This document shows, one piece after another, positions 8,829-18,569 of a stretch of DNA of 48,737 nucleotides (position 1 is its first letter; every line of letters starts with the position of its first letter). The notes beneath the pieces were generated by a model. That model saw nothing but the letters and a program-made list of their open reading frames with translations, ran no database searches and was not told where the DNA came from. Made by a program: the position numbers and the translations under genes. Location of the stretch: NCBI GenBank assembly GCA_903828675.1, contig CAIKND010000191.1:1-48737 (forward strand), read 5' to 3'. This DNA comes from an uncultured Acidobacteriaceae bacterium (lineage in GTDB: Bacteria; Acidobacteriota; Terriglobia; Terriglobales; Acidobacteriaceae).

Positions 8829-11201
8829 ATGAATCGAAGCGCGTTCGTTGTTTTAGCGGGATTACTTCTGTTGCTACCCACGTTGTCACCCGCGCAAGCA
8901 ACCGGGAAAGTGACCTTCAGCCAGTTTGGATGGACTATTGTCGCCGATCCCTTGGCTGGGCTGATCTCTATCAGTCATGAAGGACTTGGCACGGTCATGG
9001 AGAACGTCAGGCTCAACCTGGTGGAGGGCCGCGGCATTCATCCCCTCAGCGGCTGGTCCGTCATCTCATCCAATTCCACGCGCCTGTCAATTCGCGCCAG
9101 CGCTCCCACCACGGGGTGGCAGTTCGATTTGGAGCCTGACCTGCTGAAGATCTCCAGCACTGGAGAGGGCGCTACCCTCACGGCGGACGTGCCCGCCTCA
9201 CAGGAGCGCATTCCGGCCCGGCTGTTGGATTCGCAAGGTGTGCCGGTCCCGTGGAGCGGGACCACGGAAGTCCAGGGAACCTATGGAGGCGGCATCACCA
9301 GCAATCGCTCCATGCTCCCTTCCAGGAACCCAGAGTGCATGTACTTCCGGCTGGGCCAGGTCGCGAGCCCTCTGTTTCACGATCTTTTCGACCGCTCTTC
9401 AGATACTGCAATAGATCTTCCTGAACAGAGCCGGATGCGGCGCGATCCGCTGCAACCTGATGTTTTGAAACTCGAATTGCCATTGCATGGCAGCGCCGCC
9501 ATCCGGCTGATGCCCGACTACTTCACCAAGGTGCTGGGACTACCCCAATATCGCCGCTTCGATGACAGTGAGTTCGCGGTTGCCCCGATGGTGTGGTCGA
9601 GCTGGACCAGCTATTACGAGAACGTGCGCGAAGAGGACATGGTCCGCAATACGGACTGGATTGCAGCACGGCTACTCCCTTATGGCTTTCAATACGTTGA
9701 ACTGGATGATGGCTACGATCGTGGAAAGGATGGGGAGCACTACTGGATCGAGAACTGGGACAGAAGCAAGTTTCCGCACGGAGCCAAGTGGCTGACAGAC
9801 TACATCAAATCCAAAGGCCTCAGTCCGGGCGTATGGTTGGTGCCCAACGCCTATGCGGGGGCAATCAAGGACCACCCCGGCTGGTACGTGCGGGATAAAG
9901 CCGGAAAACCAGTGCTGGATTACGCTACGCCCGCCTTGGATTCAACCAATCCGGAAGTTCTTGAATTTGTTCAGCATATATTTCGCAAGCTCGACGATAT
10001 GGGCTTCGAATACTACAAGCTCGATGGCGAGCATGCCTTTCCGCTGTATGTGCCAGCGGTCGACCGGAATGAACTGGTCAACAAGAACGCGGACCTGGTC
10101 GCCAACTATAGGCACCGATTGGACCTGATTCGCCAGACAATCGGACCCAAGAGGTTTCTCGAAGCCTGTCCGGCAGGAACCCCGCTGAACGGTATCGGAT
10201 ACGTAGATTCCTATTTCAACGGCGATGATTTGTACGCCAGTTGGCAGGGAATGTATCCACTGTTCAGCTCAATCAACGCAAATGCATTCTTCAATCACAT
10301 CGCTGCCTATACGATGCCCGGTGAGGGGCTCGAACTTGGGCCGCCCATGACCGTCGACGAAGCCAGCCGCAAACGCAACCATGCCGTTCTTGAAACCGCC
10401 CGAAGTCGCGAAAACCCCGTTGTGGGATTCGGCGTCACGCAGGCAGAGGCTCGGACGCTGGTGTCCTATATTTCCCTATCCGGTGTAGCTTACCCCCTTG
10501 CTAGTGTTATGCCGGAGTTGCCCGAAGACCGTGTGCGCCTGTTGCAGGCGACGATGCCTACACTGCCCATCTTTCCGGTGGACCTCTTCAGTCGCGGAAC
10601 TGAAGCCGGCTGGCAGACCTTTCGACTCACGCAGCCCGATGTGTACGTCCATAATTATCCGGAGCTTCTCGATCTGAAAGTGAGTTCCATCGCCGGCGTC
10701 TACGATGTGGTTGCTCTCACAAATTGGCGCAGTACCGGCGTCAACCGGGAGATCGACCTCGGCGAGAAGCTTGGGTTAGACAGGCAGACCGAATACGTTG
10801 CCTTCGATTTCTGGAATCAGGAGATTATCGGCGTCATCGGGAGCCGTCTGTCGGTCCACATAGACCCGCACGATACCCGTGTGCTCTCCATCCATCCGCT
10901 CCAGGGACGACCGCAACTGGTCGGGCTTTCTCGCCATATCAGCGGCAGTTTCTCCCTGCTGCACCAGTCCTGGAACTCTTCCACAAACACCCTGAGCGGA
11001 ACCTCGGAGAGCGTGCCTGGCGACCCGTACGCGCTCTGGATTTACGTCCCTGAAGGCTACCGATTAGTTCAGTCAAAAGCCCTTTCCGGGCAGTTTGCAG
11101 TCCCCTTGGAAAAGCAATTGGACGGGTCATCCCTGATGATTCGCTTCACCGGTGTAAAGGATCCTGTCCAATGGGAAGTTCAGTTTGAAAAGAAGCATTG
11201 A
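8829..11201 (+). CDS. Exported alpha-galactosidase-like glycoside hydrolase (GH36/clan GH-D)
   Basis: 790 aa. Signal peptide at the N-terminus (SAFVVLAGLLLLLPTLSPAQA). N-terminal beta-rich region to about residue 240, then a TIM barrel: APMVWSSWTSYYENV, QYVELDDGY, SPGVWLVPNAY and the beta-strand 'YYKLDGE' whose Asp (about residue 399) occupies the nucleophile place of clan GH-D enzymes. A GDD in 'YFNGDDLY' is the probable acid/base region. A C-terminal beta domain follows. Start at ATG 8829 follows AAGGTGAG; the open frame upstream to 8691 has no such site. Expected activity: hydrolysis of alpha-galactosides or a related sugar in the periplasm or outside. First gene of a run of exported glycosidases. 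Confidence 0.82.
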   Translation: MNRSAFVVLAGLLLLLPTLSPAQATGKVTFSQFGWTIVADPLAGLISISHEGLGTVMENVRLNLVEGRGIHPLSGWSVISSNSTRLSIRASAPTTGWQFDLEPDLLKISSTGEGATLTADVPASQERIPARLLDSQGVPVPWSGTTEVQGTYGGGITSNRSMLPSRNPECMYFRLGQVASPLFHDLFDRSSDTAIDLPEQSRMRRDPLQPDVLKLELPLHGSAAIRLMPDYFTKVLGLPQYRRFDDSEFAVAPMVWSSWTSYYENVREEDMVRNTDWIAARLLPYGFQYVELDDGYDRGKDGEHYWIENWDRSKFPHGAKWLTDYIKSKGLSPGVWLVPNAYAGAIKDHPGWYVRDKAGKPVLDYATPALDSTNPEVLEFVQHIFRKLDDMGFEYYKLDGEHAFPLYVPAVDRNELVNKNADLVANYRHRLDLIRQTIGPKRFLEACPAGTPLNGIGYVDSYFNGDDLYASWQGMYPLFSSINANAFFNHIAAYTMPGEGLELGPPMTVDEASRKRNHAVLETARSRENPVVGFGVTQAEARTLVSYISLSGVAYPLASVMPELPEDRVRLLQATMPTLPIFPVDLFSRGTEAGWQTFRLTQPDVYVHNYPELLDLKVSSIAGVYDVVALTNWRSTGVNREIDLGEKLGLDRQTEYVAFDFWNQEIIGVIGSRLSVHIDPHDTRVLSIHPLQGRPQLVGLSRHISGSFSLLHQSWNSSTNTLSGTSESVPGDPYALWIYVPEGYRLVQSKALSGQFAVPLEKQLDGSSLMIRFTGVKDPVQWEVQFEKKH

Positions 11202-11419
11202 GCCTGTTGGGGCAGATAGCGCTCTCCGCTTGTGCACCAGGGGGCGTTTCATATTCCTCCGTCTGGAATTGGACCGCCATCAGATCCATCTTCGCGCCTG
11301 CAAATACGGCTATCGAGCGCTGCTACCGACAATAGATCCACGCGAAACTATTGGGACTGTGCGGAGATCTGAAGGACCTCAGCGATTCACTCCGTGCGAG
11401 TCAATTCTCTGCCAAGGAC
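11202..11419. other. Intergenic, probably decayed coding sequence
   Basis: No open frame with recognisable protein motifs. The stretch leads directly into the remnant of a GH140-type C-terminus, so it is probably the more decayed part of the same lost gene, but I cannot show homology here. Confidence 0.25.
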
Positions 11420-11644
11420 CTGCGTCCACCTGGGGGACAGGCTCACTGCACCCTGGTGGTATGATCCGCGCAAAGGAATCAGAACGCTGATTGGCCTGAT
11501 CGATGGCGGGATGAAGAAGGAGTTTCGTACTCCCCCTATGGGCCTGACTGGGTTCTGGTCCTGGATGATACGGCAGCAGAATTTCCCTGCCGGGACTCTC
11601 CCGCTGGGAAGAATTGGTTGTACAAAGCAGTGAAGACCGCTTAG
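11420..11644 (+). pseudogene. Remnant of the C-terminus of a GH140/DUF4038-type glycosidase (frameshifted)
   Basis: In one frame (11394 onwards) the translation reads 'LTAPWWYDPRKGIRTLIG' and then 'KKEFRTPPMG'; the next expected segment 'DWVLVLDDTAAEFP' appears in another frame from 11546 and ends at a TAG (11642-11644). Together they reproduce the C-terminal 'collagen-binding-like' domain of DUF4038/GH140 proteins (WYDPRxG...IG...F.PP...DWVLVLDD). A frameshift near 11530-11545 and loss of everything upstream make this a dead gene. Another glycosidase of this cluster has been lost here. Confidence 0.5.
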
Positions 11645-11653
11645 GCGGAGAGC

Positions 11654-11791
11654 ATGAAAGCATCGCGCATTTCAATATTGACTGGTCTGCTTTTGACGGC
11701 GATGACCTTCGCGGCCCAGGCACAGAAGAAAGATATCGATTTCAATCAACGTCACGCCGATCTCGTGAACGCCTTTGACCCAAAATCATAA
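11654..11791 (+). pseudogene. 45-codon ORF: signal peptide plus stub, probable truncated exported protein
   Basis: ATG 11654 follows GGCGGAG. The product is a clean signal peptide (ISILTGLLLTAMTFAAQAQ) followed by only about 22 residues (KKDIDFNQRHADLVNAFDP) and TAA. A mature part this short after a classical signal peptide suggests the 5' end of a larger exported-protein gene cut by deletion, in line with the neighbouring remnant. It begins nine bases after the stop of that remnant, as in an operon. It could be a genuine tiny secreted peptide. Confidence 0.4.
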
Positions 11792-11972
11792 AACGGTACC
11801 AGGCGGAATGTCAGTTTGCGGCTGAACCTGGATTTCATCCAGTGCTTTGCCGTTTCGGCATCCGCTAGTCTACAATCGGCGCGAACAGTCAGGCGCAAAA
11901 AGTTTCATCTGTAGCGGAGCAGGATAGAGCGCCTTGCGTAAATACGCTTCTTGCAGGAAAGAGGATCAAATA

Positions 11973-14081
11973 ATGAACGCAAATATACACCGTCGAGATT
12001 TCATCAAGGCAGGAATTCTAGCCGCAACCTTGCCGGTGATTGGCATCGCCGAGGGGCAGCCTGATTCCGTAAACGGCCGGCAGGCCGGTCGTCCAGCCCT
12101 GCGAATGCGTCAGGTGCATCTGGACTTTCATACATCGGAATTCGTCCCTGGCATCGGCGAAGAGTTTAACAAACAGCAATGGCAGAACGCGCTTCGCGCT
12201 GGACATGTGAACCATATCAACATTTTCGCCAAGTGCCACCATAGTTGGAGCTACTATCCAACCTCGATTGGAAACGTGCACCCCAATCTGAAGTTCGATT
12301 TACTCGGAGCTCAAATCGCTGCCTGCCACGAGATTGATGTTTTCTGTCCTATCTACTACACGGTTGGCTGGTCGGCCCACGAAGCAGAAACTCATCCAGA
12401 ATGGTGTGTGCGCGACAAGGACGGGGCAATTGTCGCAAGTGGAGGTCTGAATCTGAACGCGAAACCCAGTGAGGTTAAGCCCCACACGGCCTGGAAGTAC
12501 CTTTGTGCCGCCGCCAGTGGAAGTTACCATGCATATATCATGCGGCAGGTCGAGGAGATCTGCCAGAAGTATCCCGTGGATGGGTTCTGGTTCGACATCT
12601 ATCATGACCACGATTGCCACTGCCACTTCTGTGTGGCGCGCATGAAGCAGGAGAACGTTGATCTGGAAGACAAGGACGCCGTCACCAGAAGCTACGTTTC
12701 ATCTATTAAAGAACATATGCGTCAAATGCGTGAATTGGTCGCCCGCTTCCATCCGAATGCCACAGTTTACTTCAACTCCGCGACCCACCCAGGCGATACC
12801 TTCCTCTTCAAAAAACGTCTTTTCGACTTGAACACTCAGCAAGAATTGGAAGATTTGCCGACCACCTGGGGCGGCTATGACAAATTGCCCATCGAGGCGA
12901 AATATCATCTCGGTGAAGGCTCGCGCGTTGTGGCGATGAGCGGCAAGTTTCACAAATCCTGGGGTGAATTCGGCGGCTTCAAGTCCGCGGACGCCATTAA
13001 ATACGAGGCGGCTGCAATGATCGCAAATGGCGCCGCGTGCAACTTTGGCGACCAGTTGCATCCGTCCGGCCAGATGGATATGTCAACCTACCACAACATC
13101 GGCGAAGCCTACGCCTATGTTGAAAAGATCGAGGATTACGGTCCCGGCGGGATTCCTTATTCGAAGTTGGGAGTGTGGTTGACCTTGGGTGACGAAGCGG
13201 ACCGCGGCACGGTCAACATGCTCCTTGAGATGCACTATGACTTCGTGCCGGCAAGCGAGAAAAATCTTGATCAGCTGACCACGGTCATCATTCCGAGTCA
13301 GCCTTGTCTTTCCAGCGCGCAGGCGGCATTGATCTCCGCATGGGTGAAGCGCGGCGGCAAACTGCTGGTCCTTGAAGCGGGTGCATTTGACCAACAGAAG
13401 ACTCGATTTCAACTCGATCTGGGCGCCGACTATTTCGGCGCTCCCGAATATGACTGTGACTACACGGTAGTACAGACAGGCCTCAGCGCAAACATCGTCT
13501 CCTCACCGTTTTTAAATTATTCCCCAGGACTGCGCACGAAGCTGACGACGGGTCAGCCGCTCGCCATGATCCGCGAGCCCTACTTCAGCCGCACCTATGG
13601 GCACTATAACGGACATGCGAATACGCCCTACCGTCTGGAAGACTCCACGTTTCCTGCTGTGGTGCGGAATGGGAACGTCCTCTTTTTCGCGCATCCTCTG
13701 GACCGTCTTTATTACGCCAACGGCGTTCGGCTTCACCGTGAACTTTTCAAGAACGCGCTCGACCTGCTAGGCGCTGACCCGGTACTCAAGGTAACTGGAC
13801 TGCCAAGCAGCGGGCGTGTAAGCCTACTGCGCCAGAACCGGAATAACCGCTATGTGGCGCATCTTCTCTACAGCCCGGCGTTGCAGCGTGGAGATTGCAA
13901 AGTGATTGAGGATTTTCCGAGCATTTCTTCCGTGAAGCTGGAAGTACGGGTTCCAGAACGTGTCGCCAAGGTCCGGAGTATTCCCGACGGCGAAACGATT
14001 GCGTTTACCTATCAAAGCGGCATGGTACAAGTGGCGGTGCCGACCTTCACGATGCACACCGGAGTTGTGCTTGACTATTAG
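11973..14081 (+). CDS. Tat-exported glycoside-hydrolase-like protein with beta-galactosidase trimerisation-like domain
   Basis: 702 aa. Tat signal at residues 6-25 (HRRDFIKAGILAATLPVIG). Residues about 50-370 form a TIM-barrel resembling 'hypothetical glycosyl hydrolase 6' proteins: VHLDFHTSE, HINIFAKCHHSW, CPIYYTVGWSAHE, HPEWCVRDKDG, DGFWFDIYHDHDCHCHFC. The Asp in FDIYHD and downstream 'GDQLHPSGQMD' are catalytic-site candidates. Residues about 390-600 look like the class-I-amidotransferase-like fold of GH42 trimerisation domains (VIIPSQPCLSSAQAALISAWVKRGGKLLVLEAG). Start ATG 11973 follows GAGGA. Substrate unknown; context (alpha-galactosidases) suggests plant or microbial galacto- or fuco-oligosaccharides. 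Confidence 0.75.
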   Translation: MNANIHRRDFIKAGILAATLPVIGIAEGQPDSVNGRQAGRPALRMRQVHLDFHTSEFVPGIGEEFNKQQWQNALRAGHVNHINIFAKCHHSWSYYPTSIGNVHPNLKFDLLGAQIAACHEIDVFCPIYYTVGWSAHEAETHPEWCVRDKDGAIVASGGLNLNAKPSEVKPHTAWKYLCAAASGSYHAYIMRQVEEICQKYPVDGFWFDIYHDHDCHCHFCVARMKQENVDLEDKDAVTRSYVSSIKEHMRQMRELVARFHPNATVYFNSATHPGDTFLFKKRLFDLNTQQELEDLPTTWGGYDKLPIEAKYHLGEGSRVVAMSGKFHKSWGEFGGFKSADAIKYEAAAMIANGAACNFGDQLHPSGQMDMSTYHNIGEAYAYVEKIEDYGPGGIPYSKLGVWLTLGDEADRGTVNMLLEMHYDFVPASEKNLDQLTTVIIPSQPCLSSAQAALISAWVKRGGKLLVLEAGAFDQQKTRFQLDLGADYFGAPEYDCDYTVVQTGLSANIVSSPFLNYSPGLRTKLTTGQPLAMIREPYFSRTYGHYNGHANTPYRLEDSTFPAVVRNGNVLFFAHPLDRLYYANGVRLHRELFKNALDLLGADPVLKVTGLPSSGRVSLLRQNRNNRYVAHLLYSPALQRGDCKVIEDFPSISSVKLEVRVPERVAKVRSIPDGETIAFTYQSGMVQVAVPTFTMHTGVVLDY

Positions 14082-14894
14082 CATTCACGATTTCCGGTCA
14101 TCAATGATTGTCTTCATCGCTGCCCATACAACAATGGTTAATGGCGGGATTCATTGATTTCCGTTGATTCAACGCCAGTCAGAGCATAGTTCGGTTCGAA
14201 ACCACGGGCGAATGGCGATGGCTCGACTCGGCTATCGATGCAGGTGCGCTATGGGTAACTTGGGTGGTCTCTTACGATTACCGCTTTCCGCCCCAATCCA
14301 AATATGGCCGGCTTGGTATGCGCACGCTTGGCACGGTGTTTGCCAGCGCTCAGAACAAGTGTGCCGTGCCAGGAATCTGCTCCCACTCGGGGTCGTCTCT
14401 GTTGAAGCTTTTCCGAGCCCCCGGAAGCGTTCTTTAACTGGATCTGACTACCGAAATCGCGCACAGCCTCTCTCAATACGTATCGCGAGAAGGCCGGCCC
14501 ATCTCGTGCTCCCGGTAACCAATCCCGCGAAGTCCGATGCGAACGTGAAGATTCTGAGCGAAGACTCCGCGGAGATGGGCAGGGCTTTGGGCCAGAATTA
14601 TCTTTTGAATTGCAGGGGGGATTGAAGTGCGGGCAGGATCTGCGCGCATGGTCGTATTCAAAAAAGCGCGCTCACCTGCAGGCGGGCGCGACAGGGTAGA
14701 AAGGCTGTGTCCTCTCGCCAAAGCGCGCCATGACGGCAGCACGAGGTGATCTAAATGGAAATTGCTTTGACTGACGTTTGGGCGGTCGGGTTGCAGGCCA
14801 GATTGATCGGCCCTGATCTCATTGAACCTCTTTAGATGTTAATCAGGCACTTCAGTGCAGAGACAAGACCGAACCTTGGTTCAGAGGTGTAACG
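14082..14894. other. Long intergenic region with a coding-like fragment
   Basis: 813 bp between two rightward glycosidase genes, too long for a simple operon spacer. A rightward frame from 14168 to a TAA at 14437 (89 codons, no good start) reads like protein (for example FETTGEWRWLDSAIDAGALW and SKYGRLGMRTLGTVFASAQ), which suggests a decayed gene of unidentified family. The remaining 460 bp hold only mirror or random frames. The promoter of the next gene is presumably in the last 100 bp. Confidence 0.3.
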
Positions 14895-16928
14895 ATGAAG
14901 CTCACCCGCAGGGATTTTCTTCTGGGAACTTCCGCCCTTTTACTTTCTCGCTCCGCTGCCGGCACACCCGCCCCTCTTTCGCGCAAGGACTGTTTTTTCG
15001 GCCTTCATTTTGATCTTCACCCCAACACTTCAGATACCGCGCTTGGCCGGGACCTGACCGAGGCCATGGTCAGCCATCTGCTTGAAAGCTGCCGCCCTGA
15101 TTTCATTCAGTACGACTCGAAGGGGCACCCCGGCTATCTCGGCTTTCCTTCGAAGACCGGAATGTCCGCCCCAGGCATCGTCCAGGATTCGCTGGCTGTC
15201 TGGCGCCGCGTAACGGCTGCGCACGGTGTGGCTCTCTACAACCACTTTTCCGGGGTGCTCGATGGGCTTGCCGTTACCAAACACACTGATTGGGCGCGCA
15301 TCGGTCCGGATGGCAAGCGCGATCTGCAGGAGACCAGCCTCTTTGGCCCCTATGAACAGCAGTTGATGATTGAGGAGTTGACTGAAGCCGCGCTCAACTA
15401 CGATCTGGATGGCTCGTGGGTTGATGGCGACTGCTGGGCGGTCAAACCTGACTATTGCGAAGCCGCACGAAAGAAGTTTGAAGAAAGGACCGGCATCGCC
15501 CAGCTTCCGAAGAATCCGGACGACAAAGGCTGGAACGAATTCTTAGACTTGCAGCGAGAACAGTTCCGCCAGTATGTGGCCCGGTATGTCGATGCTCTGC
15601 ATCGTGCGAAACCTGGATACCAGATCACCAGCAACTGGATGTACTCGACCTTTGTGCCGGAGCGGCCCACGGTGCCGCTCGACTACCTCTCCGGCGACAT
15701 TGCCGATACGGCAGCGTTGCGGCAGGCCCGCATCCAGGCCCGCTATTTATCCCGCGGTGGCAAACCCTGGGACCTGATGTCCTGGGGCTTTGAGAAGGGC
15801 GAGCAGTTTGCATCGCAATCCGCCAAGCCTGCCGTCGAGCTTGAGCAGGAAGCCTCGGTCGTGCTGGCCCAGGGCGGCGCGTACCAGATCTACTACGTTC
15901 CCACGCGGGCCGGCTGGATCGACGATCGAGTGGTGAAGACGGCCACTGAGGTTGCAGGCTTCTGTCGCAAGCGTCAGAGATGGTCCCACCGCTCTGAAAG
16001 CATTCCAGAAGCCGGTGTGTTGTACTCCGGCCGAACCCTTTACCGTACCGCTGGGCGCATCTTTGGAGGCTGGGGCAAGGCCGAGGCGCCAGCAGTCGGG
16101 GCAGTTGATCTGCTCCTTGCATGCGGCTACTCGGTCGACCTCATTCCCGACTGGCAGGCTGCGGAATGCGCGGCGCATTATCCGCTGATCGTCGTTCCGG
16201 ATTGGCAGGATATCGGAGACGAGGCAGCTGAAACCCTGACGAGGTATGTAACCGGTGGAGGAAATCTGCTGCTATGCGGGGCGGAGAATGCCCGCATCTT
16301 TTCGAGAGCCCTCGATCTGCGGCTCACCAGTGCAGCCGAGGATCACACCTACTTTGTGGCCGGCGAGAGCGGCTTTGCGCAGGTCTCGGGTAACTGGGTT
16401 GGGATTGAAGCCACTGAGCGGCAGATCGTCGCCTACGCCTATCGCACGCCTGACACGCGAAAGGACGCCCTGCCGCTTGCCGTCCGCGTAACCCACGGGA
16501 AAGGCACTGCAATCGTGTGCCCCGGACCAATCCTATCAACGTACGGAAACGACACGACGCCCATTCTCCGCTCGCTGGTGCGCAGTTTGTTGGAGCCATT
16601 GCATTCGCCGATGGTGCGCCTGACCAGCGAGAGCCAGGCGTTGGAAGTCGTACTCAGGAAGAAGGACGGACATACGCTGATTCATATCATCAACACCGAG
16701 GGCGCCCCGGTAACGGGCGAATTCCGCCATTCGGGCTTCGTCCCCCGGACCGGGGCAATCCAGCTGCGCATACGGCTGTCGAAGGCGCCGTCCAAAGTGG
16801 TCCTGGAACCTGAGGGAACCGAGCTTTCAGGAGAATACCATTCGACCGGGTTGACGGGAGGCGAATGGAGCGGCGAATTACGCGACCTGCACGTTCACTC
16901 GATAATCCGTGTTGCGAGCGAAACGTAA
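14895..16928 (+). CDS. Tat-exported glycoside-hydrolase-like protein (alpha-fucosidase/beta-galactosidase-like fold)
   Basis: 677 aa. Tat signal at the very N-terminus (TRRDFLLGTSALLLS, twin Arg 5-6). Barrel region about 35-350: FFGLHFDLHPN, FIQYDSKGHPGYLGFP, VALYNHFSGVLDG, LDGSWVDGDCWAVKPDYC, ITSNWMYST, LDYLSGDIAD, WDLMSWGFEKGE. Residues about 380-560 resemble a GATase-like trimerisation domain (VDLLLACGYSVDLIPDW, YPLIVVPDWQDIGDE, YVTGGGNLLLCGAEN). The same domain plan as the 11973 gene but strongly diverged. Acidic catalytic candidates are Asp residues in 'GSWVDGDCW'. Substrate cannot be fixed from sequence. Confidence 0.72.
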   Translation: MKLTRRDFLLGTSALLLSRSAAGTPAPLSRKDCFFGLHFDLHPNTSDTALGRDLTEAMVSHLLESCRPDFIQYDSKGHPGYLGFPSKTGMSAPGIVQDSLAVWRRVTAAHGVALYNHFSGVLDGLAVTKHTDWARIGPDGKRDLQETSLFGPYEQQLMIEELTEAALNYDLDGSWVDGDCWAVKPDYCEAARKKFEERTGIAQLPKNPDDKGWNEFLDLQREQFRQYVARYVDALHRAKPGYQITSNWMYSTFVPERPTVPLDYLSGDIADTAALRQARIQARYLSRGGKPWDLMSWGFEKGEQFASQSAKPAVELEQEASVVLAQGGAYQIYYVPTRAGWIDDRVVKTATEVAGFCRKRQRWSHRSESIPEAGVLYSGRTLYRTAGRIFGGWGKAEAPAVGAVDLLLACGYSVDLIPDWQAAECAAHYPLIVVPDWQDIGDEAAETLTRYVTGGGNLLLCGAENARIFSRALDLRLTSAAEDHTYFVAGESGFAQVSGNWVGIEATERQIVAYAYRTPDTRKDALPLAVRVTHGKGTAIVCPGPILSTYGNDTTPILRSLVRSLLEPLHSPMVRLTSESQALEVVLRKKDGHTLIHIINTEGAPVTGEFRHSGFVPRTGAIQLRIRLSKAPSKVVLEPEGTELSGEYHSTGLTGGEWSGELRDLHVHSIIRVASET

Positions 16929-17026
16929 GCACTCGTTGTAAGATCACTAGCGTTAGGATAAGCAGTCCAAGATTCGAGTAAGTCTTTGAGCGGGATAATT
17001 CCCTATTCAAAGAAAGAGGAGAGATT

Positions 17027-18514
17027 GTGCGCGCCAAGATGAGTGTTGTTGGTTTGTTGCTTTTCGGACTTATGACATCTATTCCAACCTGCGGTCAGAA
17101 CCTGACGGGACGCTGGGCAGCGGTAGATAACACAAAACTGGATAATGGCGAGCTGCAAAGATGGATTCTCGAAGTTACCCAGACGGGCAATGAGCTAAAG
17201 GGCAGAATCATCGGGCTCGGCTACTCCGTGGACGTGAAGGGTACCATCGGCAGTAACCACTTTGAGATCTTCGGGTGGGAATCGAAGACCCCTTTTGTAG
17301 TTGGCGACGCTGCGAATGGAGAACTGCGCGGGACGCAGTGGGGCAGCGCGTTTGTGGCCAAACCCGCGACGCCAGATGATGAACTTCCGAAGTTTCACTA
17401 TCTTGACCCGCCAACCTTGCACAAGGTTCCCTACAATGGGCTGGCCAAGACTCCACCGATGGGCTGGAACAGTTGGAATCTGTTTCAGAGCAAGGTGGAC
17501 GATGCCACGGTCCGCACCATGGCCGACGCAATGGTGTCGAGCGGCATGCGCGACGCGGGCTATATCTATGTGAATATCGACGACACCTGGGAAGGCGTAC
17601 GCGATGCCAAGGGAAATCTTCAGCCCAATCATAAGTTCCCTGACATGAAGGCCCTTGCCGCCTACGTTCACTCAAAGGGATTGAAACTGGGCATCTACTC
17701 CTCGCCAGGCCCGAGGACCTGCGGCGGCTACCCTGCCAGCTACGGCTACGAAGCTCAGGACGCGCAGACCTTTGCCGAGTGGGGCATCGACTATCTGAAG
17801 TACGACTGGTGCAGTGCAGGGAACATCTACAAGAACGACGCACTGCAGCCGGTCTATCAGAAGATGGGCGATGCGCTCCAGGCAACTGGCAGGCCAATTG
17901 TGTACAGCCTGAGCATCGGTATGGTAGAGGCGGCGAAGTGGGGGCCGGAAGTAAGCGCCAATCTCTGGCGCACCACCACTGATATCCGTGACGAGTGGTC
18001 GAGCATGATTGAAAATGTCGAGAAGCAAGTGCCCACAGCAGCCTATGCGGGACCGGGCCACTGGAACGATCCGGACATGCTCGAGATTGGCAACGGGCAC
18101 ATGACCGACGACGAGTACCGCACGCACATGAGCCTCTGGGCACTTGTGGCCGCGCCCCTGCTGGCCGGCAACGACCTGCGCACCATGTCGGCGGCGACCA
18201 AATCGATCCTCATGAACAGGGAAGTGATCGCCATTGATCAGGACCCACTGGGCAAGCAAGCTTCGCCAATTCGGAACGGCAATCTTGAAACATGGGTGAA
18301 GCCGTTGGCCGATGGAAGTGTGGTGGTGGGCGTGGTAAATCTCGGTCCGGCTGCGGCGCCCGCCACGGTAACCGCGCGCGATCTGCAACTCAACGGGGAA
18401 GCGAGGACGGCGCGAGACCTGTGGACGCATAATGACGTGCATTTCAGCGGAGGCATTTACAAGGCAACTGTGCCGCCGCACGGAGTGCTGCTCCTGCGCG
18501 TAAGCAGCAAATGA
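17027..18514 (+). CDS. Exported GH27 alpha-galactosidase
   Basis: 495 aa. Signal peptide (VVGLLLFGLMTSIPTCGQ), a small beta domain about 25-110 (LTGRWAAVDN...WILEVTQTGNELKGRI), then a GH27 barrel from about 140: TPPMGWNSWNLF, IYVNIDDTWEG, GLKLGIYSSPGPRTCGGYPASYG, YLKYDWC with the nucleophile Asp260, TTDIRD with the acid/base Asp319, GHWNDPDMLEIGNG, and a C-terminal beta domain. GH27 enzymes release terminal alpha-1,6-galactose by retention. The start is GTG 17027, six bases after AGAGGAGAG; ATG 17039 is too far from it. Third-party N-terminal domain is unusual for minimal GH27. Last gene of the glycosidase run. Confidence 0.95.
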   Translation: MRAKMSVVGLLLFGLMTSIPTCGQNLTGRWAAVDNTKLDNGELQRWILEVTQTGNELKGRIIGLGYSVDVKGTIGSNHFEIFGWESKTPFVVGDAANGELRGTQWGSAFVAKPATPDDELPKFHYLDPPTLHKVPYNGLAKTPPMGWNSWNLFQSKVDDATVRTMADAMVSSGMRDAGYIYVNIDDTWEGVRDAKGNLQPNHKFPDMKALAAYVHSKGLKLGIYSSPGPRTCGGYPASYGYEAQDAQTFAEWGIDYLKYDWCSAGNIYKNDALQPVYQKMGDALQATGRPIVYSLSIGMVEAAKWGPEVSANLWRTTTDIRDEWSSMIENVEKQVPTAAYAGPGHWNDPDMLEIGNGHMTDDEYRTHMSLWALVAAPLLAGNDLRTMSAATKSILMNREVIAIDQDPLGKQASPIRNGNLETWVKPLADGSVVVGVVNLGPAAAPATVTARDLQLNGEARTARDLWTHNDVHFSGGIYKATVPPHGVLLLRVSSK

Positions 18515-18533
18515 ATTGAGCGGGACGGCGCTC

Positions 18534-18569
18534 GCACTTCCTCTGCAGCCATGGCTGCGGAGGAAGTGC
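18534..18569. terminator. 36-nt palindrome after the GH27 gene
   Basis: GCACTTCCTC-T-GCAGCC / GGCTGC-G-GAGGAAGTGC, perfect apart from one T/G mismatch and a 2-nt loop, 20 bp after the GH27 stop. There is no immediate U-run (TTTGTTTT begins about 9 nt later), so it may be a weak terminator or an mRNA 3' stability hairpin. Confidence 0.5.

Noticed and set aside
11185..11490. Rightward 101-codon ORF after the GH36-like gene
   Set aside because: No ribosome site, odd composition, and it overlaps the GH140 remnant in another frame.
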